Shown: positions 56,513 through 64,000 of the stretch, piece after piece
Numbering within the stretch: the first letter of the stretch is position 1
Layout of the letters: every line of letters begins with the position of its first letter
NCBI GenBank assembly: GCA_963790875.1
Contig: CAWBQT010000014.1
Coordinates: forward strand, 18,853 to 82,852
DNA: 64,000 bases
Direction: 5' to 3'
Origin: AP-15 sp963790875
GTDB lineage: Bacteria > Pseudomonadota > Alphaproteobacteria > ATCC43930 > CGMCC-115725
Position numbers and translations under genes: made by a program
Notes under the pieces: model-generated
What the model saw: only the letters and a program-made list of their open reading frames with translations
What the model was told of the DNA's origin: nothing
Database searches by the model: none

Positions 56513-57306
56513 TGTGCAGTTCCTTTGACTTTTGCGGGCGGGGGAGCAGCCGATTTCAACGCCACCTGCTTCGCTCCTTCCGGTGGCTGGAACACGAAAT
56601 CGGCGTCGGTCGATGCGACCGAGAAGTTCCAGTCGGAAAATGTGGCGATGAAAGTCGGCTGGCCCGGAATCGACCGATAGGTGATGAACAGCCGCTCAGG
56701 AAGCGATTGCTCGTTTTTTGTCAGCCAAATTTCAAGTTCAAGACCGGGCGGTTGAAACAGCGTCAAATGACGGCTGAGAACGCCGCTGATTGTCACGTCG
56801 TTGACAACCCTGGCATCGGTGACTCCGGCCAAGATCGCCTTATTCGGGACCGGGCTAAGGAAATCCGCCAGGGGAAAGTCGAGGCCCATGCGGTTCGCCG
56901 CCTCTTTGAGCATCCCTTCGATCGTATCCGGCACCGGAATGCTGACATACTCTTTCGTGGCTGGGCGATAGAGCACGAGCGTCTTGCCATCGTAGAACAG
57001 CTGGCTCACGCCGTCATCTCCATCGATATCGGCACGTAGCCGATCCGGCCGGCGAACGACGACCTTGAGGGCATGCCCAATGTGGAGAAACCTGCCGTCG
57101 GTGTCCGCATAGACCCGCAGGGTCCTCGCCTGAAACGAGAATTGCTTGCCGCGCAAGGTCTGGCCCATCTGCGTCATGGCCGCGCGCGCCTCCTGGGAGA
57201 TCACCGGCTTCGCCGGCGAGGCGCTGAACGCGGGAACAATCACGCCGGCACAAACCGCGCCGGCGGCGAGCAAACCCGCGATGCTAGCAACCCGAACTTT
57301 GATCAT
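56509..57306 (-). CDS. DUF2092 family periplasmic protein (LolA-like fold)
   Basis: 265 aa with a signal peptide ending near AFSAS. It shows the DUF2092 pattern: QMGQTLRGKQFSFQARTLRVY, VVVRRPDRLRADIDGD, FYDGKTLVLYRP, YVSIPVPDTIEGML. The beta-sheet fold resembles LolA/RseB lipid-binding proteins. It is co-translated with the Gly/Ser-rich secreted protein, so the two may act together in the envelope. Confidence 0.82.
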   Translation of the reverse strand: MIKVRVASIAGLLAAGAVCAGVIVPAFSASPAKPVISQEARAAMTQMGQTLRGKQFSFQARTLRVYADTDGRFLHIGHALKVVVRRPDRLRADIDGDDGVSQLFYDGKTLVLYRPATKEYVSIPVPDTIEGMLKEAANRMGLDFPLADFLSPVPNKAILAGVTDARVVNDVTISGVLSRHLTLFQPPGLELEIWLTKNEQSLPERLFITYRSIPGQPTFIATFSDWNFSVASTDADFVFQPPEGAKQVALKSAAPPPAKVKGTAQ

Positions 57307-57581
57307 GATTGGTCTCCGTGGCGGTGAAGGGCCCGATCAAGAGGGCAATCCAAACTTTGATCATGGCTGGAGAACGGCATTGACCTGGATCAAGGGAGAT
57401 TTTCTCAACGACCGCCCAATTGCGGGCGCCATGCCACTGAGCTAAGCCGATACGGTGCCGGCTCGCGCTGCGCTGTCACGATCAGCGAATGTATCGGCCG
57501 CTCGGTCGGCGCCAGCGCTGGCGCCTCAAACGTAGCTAGCGCCTTGTCGTCAACCGCAAACGGGTGCAGCGCCTGCTGCGG
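57307..57581. other. Intergenic region with a short direct repeat and a tRNA-like fragment
   Basis: The DUF2092 start region (GAACTTTGATCATGATTGG, 57294-57312) is repeated as AAACTTTGATCATGGCTGG near 57352-57370. On the minus strand 57448-57426 reads GGCTTAGCTCAGTGGCATGGCGC, like a tRNA 5' half with D-arm. A CGCCC/GGGCG stem follows, but the T-arm is missing, so this is at most a tRNA relic. Confidence 0.3.
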
Positions 57582-58190
57582 CTAATATCGGAGGACACCA
57601 TTGCTCGCATTCTTTTCACGCAAGGCAACCAGCAAGGGCTGCATCTGTCCGCTGTTACGTTGAATGACTGAGACCATGTCGGAATTCTGCAAGCTCGCCA
57701 TGCTGATGCCACTGACGAACAAGTTGGTCACCTTGTAACCTTCATTGGTCGGGTTGAGTTGCCAGTCGACCAACATCGGTACGATACCGTTGATCCGGCT
57801 CGTGACGATAACCCCTTCCTTATCGGGCTGGCTCCCTAGTACCGTAAAGCTTGCACCACCGAAATGGCGAAGGAATGTTGAATAGATAATGACGATGTAA
57901 TCCTCATAACGGTTCGCGTACTCCTGCCGCTGCTGCGTCGTTGTGTTTTGCCAATATGGCCCGAGAGCAGAGCGAGCACAGGCTTCCGTGTCGAAATACT
58001 GACGGAATAGCTGGCGGATCCGCCCCTGTGCGGCCGCCGTATCCCCGTTTCGCATCGCCGCGAGAGCGCGAGTTCCAAGATCGCCGACAACACTCGCCGG
58101 ATCATCCGCTGCCGCGAAGCTTCCCCGGGCACCCCCGGTGATGCTCGACAGGAGGACGAAAGCCGAGAGCAGCAAAGAACGTCGTATCAT
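57582..58190 (-). CDS. MlaC/Ttg2D family periplasmic lipid-binding protein
   Basis: 202 aa from ATG 58190. A signal peptide ends near SFAAA. The MlaC pattern follows: RIRQLFRQYFDTEACARSALGPYW, YANRYEDYIVIIYSTFLRHF, DWQLNPTNEGYKVTNLFVSGISMASLQNSDMVSVIQRNSG. MlaC shuttles phospholipids across the periplasm. The mlaFEDB genes are absent here, so this is an orphan copy, as is common for hopanoid-linked or accessory paralogues. Confidence 0.87.
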   Translation of the reverse strand: MIRRSLLLSAFVLLSSITGGARGSFAAADDPASVVGDLGTRALAAMRNGDTAAAQGRIRQLFRQYFDTEACARSALGPYWQNTTTQQRQEYANRYEDYIVIIYSTFLRHFGGASFTVLGSQPDKEGVIVTSRINGIVPMLVDWQLNPTNEGYKVTNLFVSGISMASLQNSDMVSVIQRNSGQMQPLLVALREKNASNGVLRY

Positions 58191-58299
58191 TCGAACCCCC
58201 AAATTAATCCATCCGTGACACGCCAGAGGCGTCCGCGGAAAGCGCGCATCACCTCGGCGCAGTAGTCCTCACGGCGTTAGCGGCAGACCCGCTGGCCAC

Positions 58300-58569
58300 T
58301 TACGAAAGCACACCCTGGGCGCCACTGCTTTGGTCGCGGTGTTGCCGCGCACACCCGTGGCGGTCGCACCAGCTTTGAGGGGCAGATCTCATACACATTC
58401 CGTTCGTTCCGGCGGCCGCTGCCCCTCGTGGTCCGACGACAACGGCCCCGTTCGGACCGGCACAGCCGGCGCGAACGACACCGGCCGCACATTCGACGGC
58501 GTGCGCGGTCGGAATGACACCGGCCAGCAGGGGAAGGACAGCCGCAATGGCAAACAGCGTGGGTTTCAT
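58300..58569 (-). CDS. Small secreted Cys-containing protein, possible 3' frameshift
   Basis: About 89 aa from ATG 58569 (a GTG lies one codon upstream). A signal peptide ends near AHA, then VECAAGVVRAGCAGPNGAVVVGPRGA, a pattern shared by small alphaproteobacterial exported proteins that usually end in a C....VCR tail. Here that tail (CAFVSGQRVCR, stop at 58277) is in another frame, so the C-terminus as read (QSSGAQGVLS) may result from a frameshift. Confidence 0.5.
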   Translation of the reverse strand: MKPTLFAIAAVLPLLAGVIPTAHAVECAAGVVRAGCAGPNGAVVVGPRGAAAAGTNGMCMRSAPQSWCDRHGCARQHRDQSSGAQGVLS

Positions 58570-58578
58570 CACCTATTT

Positions 58579-58625
58579 CCGCTCTCGTTCGCCCGCGGTA
58601 AGTTGTGCGGCGCGAACGAGAGCGG
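58579..58625 (-). promoter_or_regulatory. 14-bp perfect inverted repeat in the leader of the small secreted protein gene
   Basis: CCGCTCTCGTTCGC (58579-58592) and GCGAACGAGAGCGG (58612-58625) are exact complements with a 19-base loop. The hairpin would end 9 bases before ATG 58569, touching the RBS region (AAATAGGTG). It could act in translational control or as an upstream operator. Confidence 0.5.
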
Positions 58626-59082
58626 AGTATTCATGGCAAATACCTCCTCTGTAAGGCAACCCTCGGAAACTACTCAAGAACATATCAGAAACATATTTCC
58701 TGTCGCGCGGGACGCCGGCGATTTGCCAGATTAATGTCACAGTCCATTACATCGTAATCAGATCACGCGTATTCGTAGATGTTGCAGGGCAGCGGAGAAG
58801 GCGTGCGTATAACTACGGTTATTCTTTGTACGATCTAGGCCATCTACCACGCCGGTAGGCCATCTAGCGCGGCTTCTTCGTGGTTGACTTCACGAGGTTT
58901 TGCACTGCGCTGCCTAACCGCTTCGCCCTACGGACTACTGCGTATCGGCGCGCTTCGAGACGATCCCCGAGTTCGGCGCGATCCGCACGCACCATATCTC
59001 AACCTTATATCGAGATGCTGATGCACAAGCACACAGCGCGCCGACGGTCAAATAGCACCTCGCGGCAACTGCGTTATCAATT
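58626..59082. other. Intergenic region, nothing recognised
   Basis: No gene. It is AT-richer than the genome between 58670 and 58830 and contains two ACATAT copies near 58681-58696, perhaps part of a promoter for the small secreted protein. Confidence 0.3.
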
Positions 59083-59286
59083 CTAATCCGCAATTTTTTC
59101 GACTGCTGATCGTCGGCAAGGCGGACCAAGAATCCTCCAAATATCCAGCTCGCGGTAGGCCAGCAACCCGGCATCGGAGGTGATCCTCGAGCCGCGAAAT
59201 TGCAGCAACAAACGACGGTCGAAATCGAGCCGCGGAGCGCGGCTATCTGCTTCACCCGTCGGGTCCGCCATCTCGGCCCCGGCCAA
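59083..59286 (-). pseudogene. IS1380-family transposase N-terminal relic
   Basis: The reading RLDFDRRLLLQFRGSRITSD followed by AGLLAYRELD is the conserved N-terminal block of IS1380-type transposases. Similarity ends there, and the frame closes ~19 codons later. No terminal repeats are seen. Confidence 0.65.
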
Positions 59287-59575
59287 TCCACCACCAGATG
59301 CTGAATTTTAACCTGAAAATGCATCCAGGTCGGCCAAAATCACCAGCTCATCCGACGAATGCGGGCCCCGACGAGCCGGCTCCAGGCGCCCATCATGTGC
59401 TCATAGGCGGCTCCGTCATCGAACCGAATGGGCTGCTGGGTAATTGGCATCGTCCTCTGTTGATCTCACCGGTTTCAGTGCCGAAAAACATTGATCCGAA
59501 AGATGGCGGGGCGCCAGGAACGCCACGCCGCCTGGGCGGTAGGGTCGGCTTTGGGTCGGTTTGAGCCTTTCGATC

Positions 59576-59712
59576 TCAAAGGTCTGGGGTATTCGCGGTT
59601 CGTGCGGCGGGGATGTACCGATACAGTGTCGCGGTGACGCGCCAAGGCGGTGCGCGATTTGAGTGACGCCGATGTCGGGATTGGCCAGCATCGCCTTGGC
59701 GGCGTCGTTCGG
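59576..59712 (-). pseudogene. Resolvase C-terminal (HTH) relic, frameshifted
   Basis: Frame 1 reads DAAKAMLANPDIGVTQIAHRLG and frame 2 continues VTATLYRYIPAARTANTPDL then stop. Together they give the HTH tail of Tn3-type serine resolvases (AMLA.P.I.V..IA..LGVS..TLYRY.P). A frameshift near 59640 separates them and the catalytic domain is missing. Confidence 0.65.
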
Positions 59713-59725
59713 CGTTCTGGCGGAT

Positions 59726-60094
59726 GATGTGGAGTGCGCGGTTATGCGGAGCGATGCCATCGAAATCCACGAACCACGGGGATTCCAGCGGTGCGGTGCT
59801 CCACATAATCCCGGGCCGCTGACAGGGCCGTCTGCGCGGACGCCGCTCCGGTAGGGATCGGCAGCATCGCTTGAACATCGTCAGTGGCGCACGACGGATG
59901 ATCGAGCATGCCGGTTGAGCCCGTCGCCCACCGCGGTTGGAGGAGCTGGGATTATGCAGAGTGCGCGGCGGAGGCTACCCCGCTCAAAGACCCAGCGGAT
60001 CAATGGTCTACGCCGCTATTCTTTCCGGCCTTGCCCTGAAACTCCGCATAACCGCGCACTCCGCATCAGCGCTGTTATGTGGAGCACCGCATAA
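59726..60094. repeat. Cluster of TATGYGGAG motifs in both orientations
   Basis: Near-identical 9-mers at 59726 (GATGTGGAG), 59743 (TATGCGGAG), 59799 (CTCCACATA, reverse), 59953 (TATGCAGAG), 60043 (CTCCGCATA, reverse), 60060 (CTCCGCATC, reverse) and 60077 (TATGTGGAG), with ACCGCATA at 60087. Pairs are spaced 14-17 bases apart, like recombinase core-site arms. Beside the resolvase relic this may be a res- or att-like region or element ends. Confidence 0.5.
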
Positions 60095-60241
60095 GGCGGA
60101 ATTCGAGCGCAGCCTGATCCGGGAACGCACCCATGCGGGCTTGCCGCCGCGCGGCGTGTTGGTCGCACCGGATGCCGTCCGCCGAAACTGACTGACGACG
60201 ACATCAGCTCATGATTAGATGTCTGCCGCCGCGGAGGACCG

Positions 60242-60328
60242 ATGTCAGCAACTCGGAAAATCCAACCCGTCCTTGTGAAGCGGTATGCACAGAGCCAACT
60301 CTATGATACCGCAAACCGACGCTATGTC
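60242..60328 (+). pseudogene. PhaR (PHB accumulation regulator) N-terminal fragment
   Basis: The reading MSATRKIQPVLVKRYAQSQL then YDTANRRYV matches the start of the PHB/PHA accumulation DNA-binding domain (usual IKRYANRKLYDT..SRYV). After RYV the frame switches into an unrelated signal-peptide-like sequence, so the gene is cut after ~29 codons. Confidence 0.55.
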
Positions 60329-60695
60329 GGATTGCCGTGGACCGTCGGTTTTTTCGGTTTGCTTGCTGCTGCGCATGCGCAGAGCCCATCGTCTTCGACC
60401 GCCGGTACGCCGTTCTATGGTACCTACGCATTCGTCTCAGCAGCGAATTGTGGAGACATATACGACCCGGTCGGGGCGCATGCGCCGATGTGGAGCCTAC
60501 AAAGGGCCCCCGCTCATCATTTTGAACGGTCAGGCACGGCTCAGGCTTGCGAGAGGAACGGTTGGGCCGCAGGGCGACTTGGCGATGCGATATTCTGCGC
60601 CCGCTACGAAAGGCGAGGGAGTGTACGAGATTGCCGTCAGCGGCAGCATTGACGGCGCCGGCACACTCCGCGCCCGCTGGCGTAATTATTCCTAG
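60320..60695 (+). pseudogene. Secreted hypothetical protein, fused to the PhaR fragment and frameshifted
   Basis: Frame 1 gives a signal-like core (WTVGFFGLLAAAHAQ) and GTPFYGTYAFVSAANC. Near 60500 the reading moves to another frame: GPPLIILNGQARLRLARGTV, YEIAVSGSIDGAGTLRARW, stop at 60695. The pieces form one ~120-aa exported protein, of no family I recognise. Confidence 0.5.
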
Positions 60696-60770
60696 CCCAC
60701 GCCCGTGGATGGTCGGACCCGCCAGGAGCAGCCATTGCGTGCCGGATTTCGGCACATGTCAGTCGCCAAC

Positions 60771-63700
60771 TCAAGCCAGTGCTTCGAGCAGCGCCTTGGC
60801 TTCTTTGAGGTCGGCGGTGTCGAAGCCCTCGGTGAACCAGCCGTAGACCGGGGCGAGAAGATCGCGGGCCTGCTGCCGTTTGCCCTCATCGCGCCAGAGC
60901 CGGGCCATGCTCGTCGCCGCGCGCAATTCCCAGGACTTTGCAGTCTGCGCGCGGGCAATGGCGATGGCACGCTCGAAATGCGCCTGCGCTTTCGCCGCGT
61001 CGGGCTCGGGCGACATCAGCGCGATTTCGCCGGCGGTTCGGTGGATCTCCGCCTCGCCCCAGGTTTCCTTGGTTGTCTCCGCCGCCGTCATCGCTTCGTC
61101 GATGCAGCGCCAAGCCGCCTCGAATTGCCCAAGTTCGGCGTGGGCGCGGGCCAGGTGCGGCAAAAAGAATGGCATAAATAGTGTCGCTCCCGCTGTCCGC
61201 ATGGCGGCCATCCCGGAGATCAGAATTTCGGTCGCGTCCGAAGCCCTGCCGGTGAGGGCCAGTACGCAACCTTGGCTCACCATTCCCAACGCCTTCCGAA
61301 ACAGGGAACCTTTTTCTTCGGCCAGAGCGACTTGCTCTCGGGCTTGCGCGGCTGCCACGGCGCGGTTGCCGCAAAGGGTATACAGTATTGAGGTATGGAA
61401 TAAAGCGAACATCGCCGTTGCCGCTTGACCTATCTCTCGCCCATTCCTGAGTGCGTCGTCGGCGCCTCTGAGCGCGGCCTCGGGATAGCCAAGCGGCCAC
61501 AGAGCCAACGACCGGAAGGCTAAGATCATCACCGCAGTGTCTTGGCCAAACCGCGTCGCCAGCAGACGATGCTCGGCAGGATCGTAGAGTGCGAGCGCCT
61601 GATCAAAGTGTTCCCGGGCTTCCGCGATGTTCCCCGTAACCAAAAAGGAGTTCCCCATCAGGCGATGCCCAACCATGAGCGGGGCTGTCGCCCTTTGCTT
61701 CTCCGCCAGCGCCAGGAACTGCGCCGCGAGATCGCGACTGGCGTCGCCATTGAACGCCACAAAGCTCGCGGACCAGAAGGCGAAGAGGACCGAGAACAGC
61801 AGCAGCGGATCTTCGGGAGGCTCTCCCAGCGCTTCGGCTTGCTCGATCAGCAAACGTGCCCGCTCCGCAGCCGCCTTGGTCTCCGTGGCGGCAAAGCCTT
61901 TGACATGGTTGAGTGGGGTGATCAGCGCGACCTGAAGCTTGATCTGCTCGCGACGCAGCGCCGGCGTGCCGGGCAGGGTCACGATCTGATCGAGGGCGCG
62001 GGTGAACTGGGCCGCGGCTTCGACCAGCGCCGAGCGCGCCTGTGACTGCTGACCCGCCTTGCCCCACAGACCCGCGGCCTTCTCGATCAGCCCGGCCTCG
62101 GTGCAGTGATGCGCTAGGATCTCGGGCTGGCTCTCGGCGATCTCGGAGAAATGGCTTTCGAGGGTTTCGGCGATACGGGCGTGAAGTGCGCGTAGCGGTT
62201 CGCGCAGCAGCATGCCATAGGCCGCATCCTGCACCAGGGCATGCTTGAACAGGTAGCTCGCCTGCGGCGGCACGCCCTGCCGGGACAGCAAAGCTGCCTG
62301 AACAAGACGGTCGAGCGCCGACCCCAGCTCCGCCTCGGGCTTGCGCGCCACCGACGCCAGCAGGGCATGCGAGAACTCCCGCCCGATCGCCGACCCGATC
62401 TGCGCCACCTCCTTGGCCGGGCCGAGCCGGTCGAGCCGCGCCATCAGCGAGTCGTGCAAACTCGCCGGCACCGCCAGGGCCGGCGACGGAACCGCGGCAA
62501 CCGTGCGGCGGGCCGCGCCCTCGCTCTCCGCCTCCAGCACCGCCTTCGTCATCTCCTCGACGAACAGCGGAATGCCGTCGGTGCGCTCGACGATCTCCGC
62601 CATCACATCCGCCGGCAGCGCCTTGTTCCCGACCAGCCGCGCGATGATGGTGGCCGCCTCGCGCTCGCCAAGCCGGTTGAGCGTCAGGCTCGTCACATGC
62701 GACTGTCCTACCCACGGCGCGTTGAACTCGGGGCGGAACGTCACGATGACCAGAACCGGAAGAGTTTTAATCCGGTCTACGATCCGGCCGAGCACTTCCA
62801 GGCTCGTCGGGTCGATCCAGTGCAAATCCTCGAAGATCATCAGCACCGGTTGCCGGCGTGCCAACCCCGCGAGTTGCGACATCAGCGCTTCCAGCACTCT
62901 CTGCCGGCGCTGTTCCGGGGCCAGGTCGAGCGCGGGATAGCGCCCATCATTGGGCAGCGACAGCATCTCGGCGAAGAGTGCGGCATCCTCGGGCGAGGTC
63001 GAGGTCTGTGCGAGCACCGCATCGAGCTTGTCGAGCCTCGCCTGCGGTTTGTCGTCGTACGCCAGTCCGGCGGCGCGTTCGATCTGGCCGATGATCGGGT
63101 GGAATGCGCTGTCCGCGCGCTGCGGCGAGCAGAAATAGCGCAAGGGAATATGCGGCTCGGCGCGGAGGCTCTCCGCCAATGCCGCCGCGATGCGCGATTT
63201 GCCGATACCCGGCTCGCCGCAGACCAGGACGACCTGGCCGACCCCCGCCTTGGCCCGCGCCCAGCGGCGCAAGAGTAGGTCGATCTCCTCGTCGCGGCCG
63301 ATCATCGGACTCAGCGCCGGTCCCCGCAACGCCTCGAAACGGCTCGCGACGACGCTTGGACGCAGCACCCGGCAAGCCGGAACCGGCCCGCCGATGCCCT
63401 CCACCTCGACGGCATCGAGATCGCTGTATTCGAACAGATCGCCGACCAGCCGGCGCGTACCGACGCCGATGATAACGGTGCCCGGCTCGGCCACGGCTTG
63501 CAAGCAAGCGGCGAGGTACGGTGTCGCGCCCACGACCGATTGTTCCTGCGCCGATCCATCGCCGAGCAGGTCACCGACGACGACCAGCCCGGTGGCAACT
63601 CCGACCCGGGCTTGGAGCTTGACGGATTCGACGTCGAGGCGAGCTACGGCCTCAATCGCGCCCAGCGCTGCCCGGACCGCCCGCTCGGCATCGTCCTCGT

Positions 63701-64000
63701 GCGCTTGCGGATAGCCGAAATAGGCGGACACTTTGTCCCCGGTGTATTTGGCGACAACGCCATCGAAACCGGCGACGACATTGGCGACAGCGTGATGGAA
63801 TGCGGCACTGACTTGGCGCAGATCCTCGGGATCGAGCCGCGCAGCAAGCACCGGCGACCCGACCAGATCGCAGCACATGATCGTGAGCTGCCGGCGCGCG
63901 GCCGACGACATGGGTGACGGCTGCTCTGCCGAGCGGGCATCGGGCGGCATGACAGAAGGCTCGACACCTTCCGCCGGCGACCATGTCACCGGTGCGATGA
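60771..64000 (-). CDS. Cyclase-AAA ATPase-TPR regulator (5' end off window)
   Basis: At least 1072 aa. GTG 63989 is possible, but the frame is open to the window edge and relatives often have an extra N-terminal SAM-like domain, so the true start may lie outside. A class III cyclase-like domain (CDLVGSPVLAARLD, TGDKVSAYFGYPQAHEDDAERAV) is followed by a STAND/AAA module (RDEEIDLLLRRW, Walker A GEPGIGKS, Walker B LMIFEDLHWID). A long TPR region ends DLLAPVYGWFTEGFDTADLKEAKALLEALA. Adenylyl cyclase activity is plausible but unproven, since the adenine-specifying Lys is not obvious. Confidence 0.88.
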   Translation of the reverse strand, partial: IAPVTWSPAEGVEPSVMPPDARSAEQPSPMSSAARRQLTIMCCDLVGSPVLAARLDPEDLRQVSAAFHHAVANVVAGFDGVVAKYTGDKVSAYFGYPQAHEDDAERAVRAALGAIEAVARLDVESVKLQARVGVATGLVVVGDLLGDGSAQEQSVVGATPYLAACLQAVAEPGTVIIGVGTRRLVGDLFEYSDLDAVEVEGIGGPVPACRVLRPSVVASRFEALRGPALSPMIGRDEEIDLLLRRWARAKAGVGQVVLVCGEPGIGKSRIAAALAESLRAEPHIPLRYFCSPQRADSAFHPIIGQIERAAGLAYDDKPQARLDKLDAVLAQTSTSPEDAALFAEMLSLPNDGRYPALDLAPEQRRQRVLEALMSQLAGLARRQPVLMIFEDLHWIDPTSLEVLGRIVDRIKTLPVLVIVTFRPEFNAPWVGQSHVTSLTLNRLGEREAATIIARLVGNKALPADVMAEIVERTDGIPLFVEEMTKAVLEAESEGAARRTVAAVPSPALAVPASLHDSLMARLDRLGPAKEVAQIGSAIGREFSHALLASVARKPEAELGSALDRLVQAALLSRQGVPPQASYLFKHALVQDAAYGMLLREPLRALHARIAETLESHFSEIAESQPEILAHHCTEAGLIEKAAGLWGKAGQQSQARSALVEAAAQFTRALDQIVTLPGTPALRREQIKLQVALITPLNHVKGFAATETKAAAERARLLIEQAEALGEPPEDPLLLFSVLFAFWSASFVAFNGDASRDLAAQFLALAEKQRATAPLMVGHRLMGNSFLVTGNIAEAREHFDQALALYDPAEHRLLATRFGQDTAVMILAFRSLALWPLGYPEAALRGADDALRNGREIGQAATAMFALFHTSILYTLCGNRAVAAAQAREQVALAEEKGSLFRKALGMVSQGCVLALTGRASDATEILISGMAAMRTAGATLFMPFFLPHLARAHAELGQFEAAWRCIDEAMTAAETTKETWGEAEIHRTAGEIALMSPEPDAAKAQAHFERAIAIARAQTAKSWELRAATSMARLWRDEGKRQQARDLLAPVYGWFTEGFDTADLKEAKALLEALA

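Noticed and set aside
57380..57450. A functional tRNA gene on the minus strand
   Set aside because: D-arm fits, but the anticodon loop is too short and there is no T-arm; reported only as a relic.

Overview
The window is GC-rich, densely coded DNA that looks alphaproteobacterial (Hyphomicrobiales or Rhodospirillales-like). Supporting signs are class III cyclases fused to FlgO/TPR or AAA/TPR modules, a PuuE-like deacetylase, DUF2092 and MlaC-like proteins, an ISXO2-like IS1595 transposase and 4-bp ATGA gene overlaps. No rRNA, intact tRNA or CRISPR array is visible, and the lower taxonomic rank is a guess.

Region 1 (1-11296) is a two-partner secretion locus. It holds the end of a TpsB/ShlB outer-membrane transporter on the + strand. 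Converging on it is a minus-strand operon of a 1649-aa haemagglutinin-type TpsA exoprotein, a CHASE2 membrane class III nucleotide cyclase, a TPR-CHAT caspase-like protease and a DUF928 protein. Cyclase and CHAT gene overlap by ATGA in the expected frames, but the sequence as given has one extra base that fuses them into a single ORF.

Region 2 (11442-21929) is ordinary-looking chromosome: a TPP enzyme of the acetolactate-synthase fold with a duplicated-domain partner (frameshifted), a Met/His-rich secreted peptide, and a coupled five-gene + strand operon (M20 amidohydrolase, HAD phosphatase, membrane-anchored protein, membrane-anchored CbbX-type AAA ATPase, Sel1-PDZ protein), then a CocE-type hydrolase.

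Region 3 (22000-43500) is a mosaic of catabolic genes (kelch/galactose-oxidase-like protein, LLM flavin oxidoreductase, PuuE-like deacetylase, D-aminoacylase, HpcH aldolase, amidase with AtzG-like subunit, SDR, beta-lactamase-fold esterase, ABC-F ATPase). Among them lie many relics: two tyrosine-integrase pieces, a GST fragment, a frameshifted Asp-box protein, a cyclase gene broken by a short deletion, an orphan cyclase-TPR tail flanked by direct repeats, and a serine recombinase.

Region 4 (43500-60700) is the most rearranged part. A complete IS1595-family element with 11-bp inverted repeats and an 8-bp target duplication splits an NTF2/lumazine-binding-like gene. A group II intron with a decayed RT splits an already decayed SDR gene behind a TetR regulator. 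A frameshifted sulfatase, a 146-bp MITE-like element and remnants of IS1380, a resolvase and PhaR follow. Intact secreted-protein genes (DUF2092, Gly/Ser-rich, MlaC-like) sit between them. The window ends in a large cyclase-AAA-TPR gene that runs off the right edge.

Many breaks are single-base changes in short G, C or A runs (near 4293, 13550, 51070-50590, 53321), so some may be assembly errors. Others (13-nt deletion at 41500, IS and intron insertions, nonsense codons) look like real decay.
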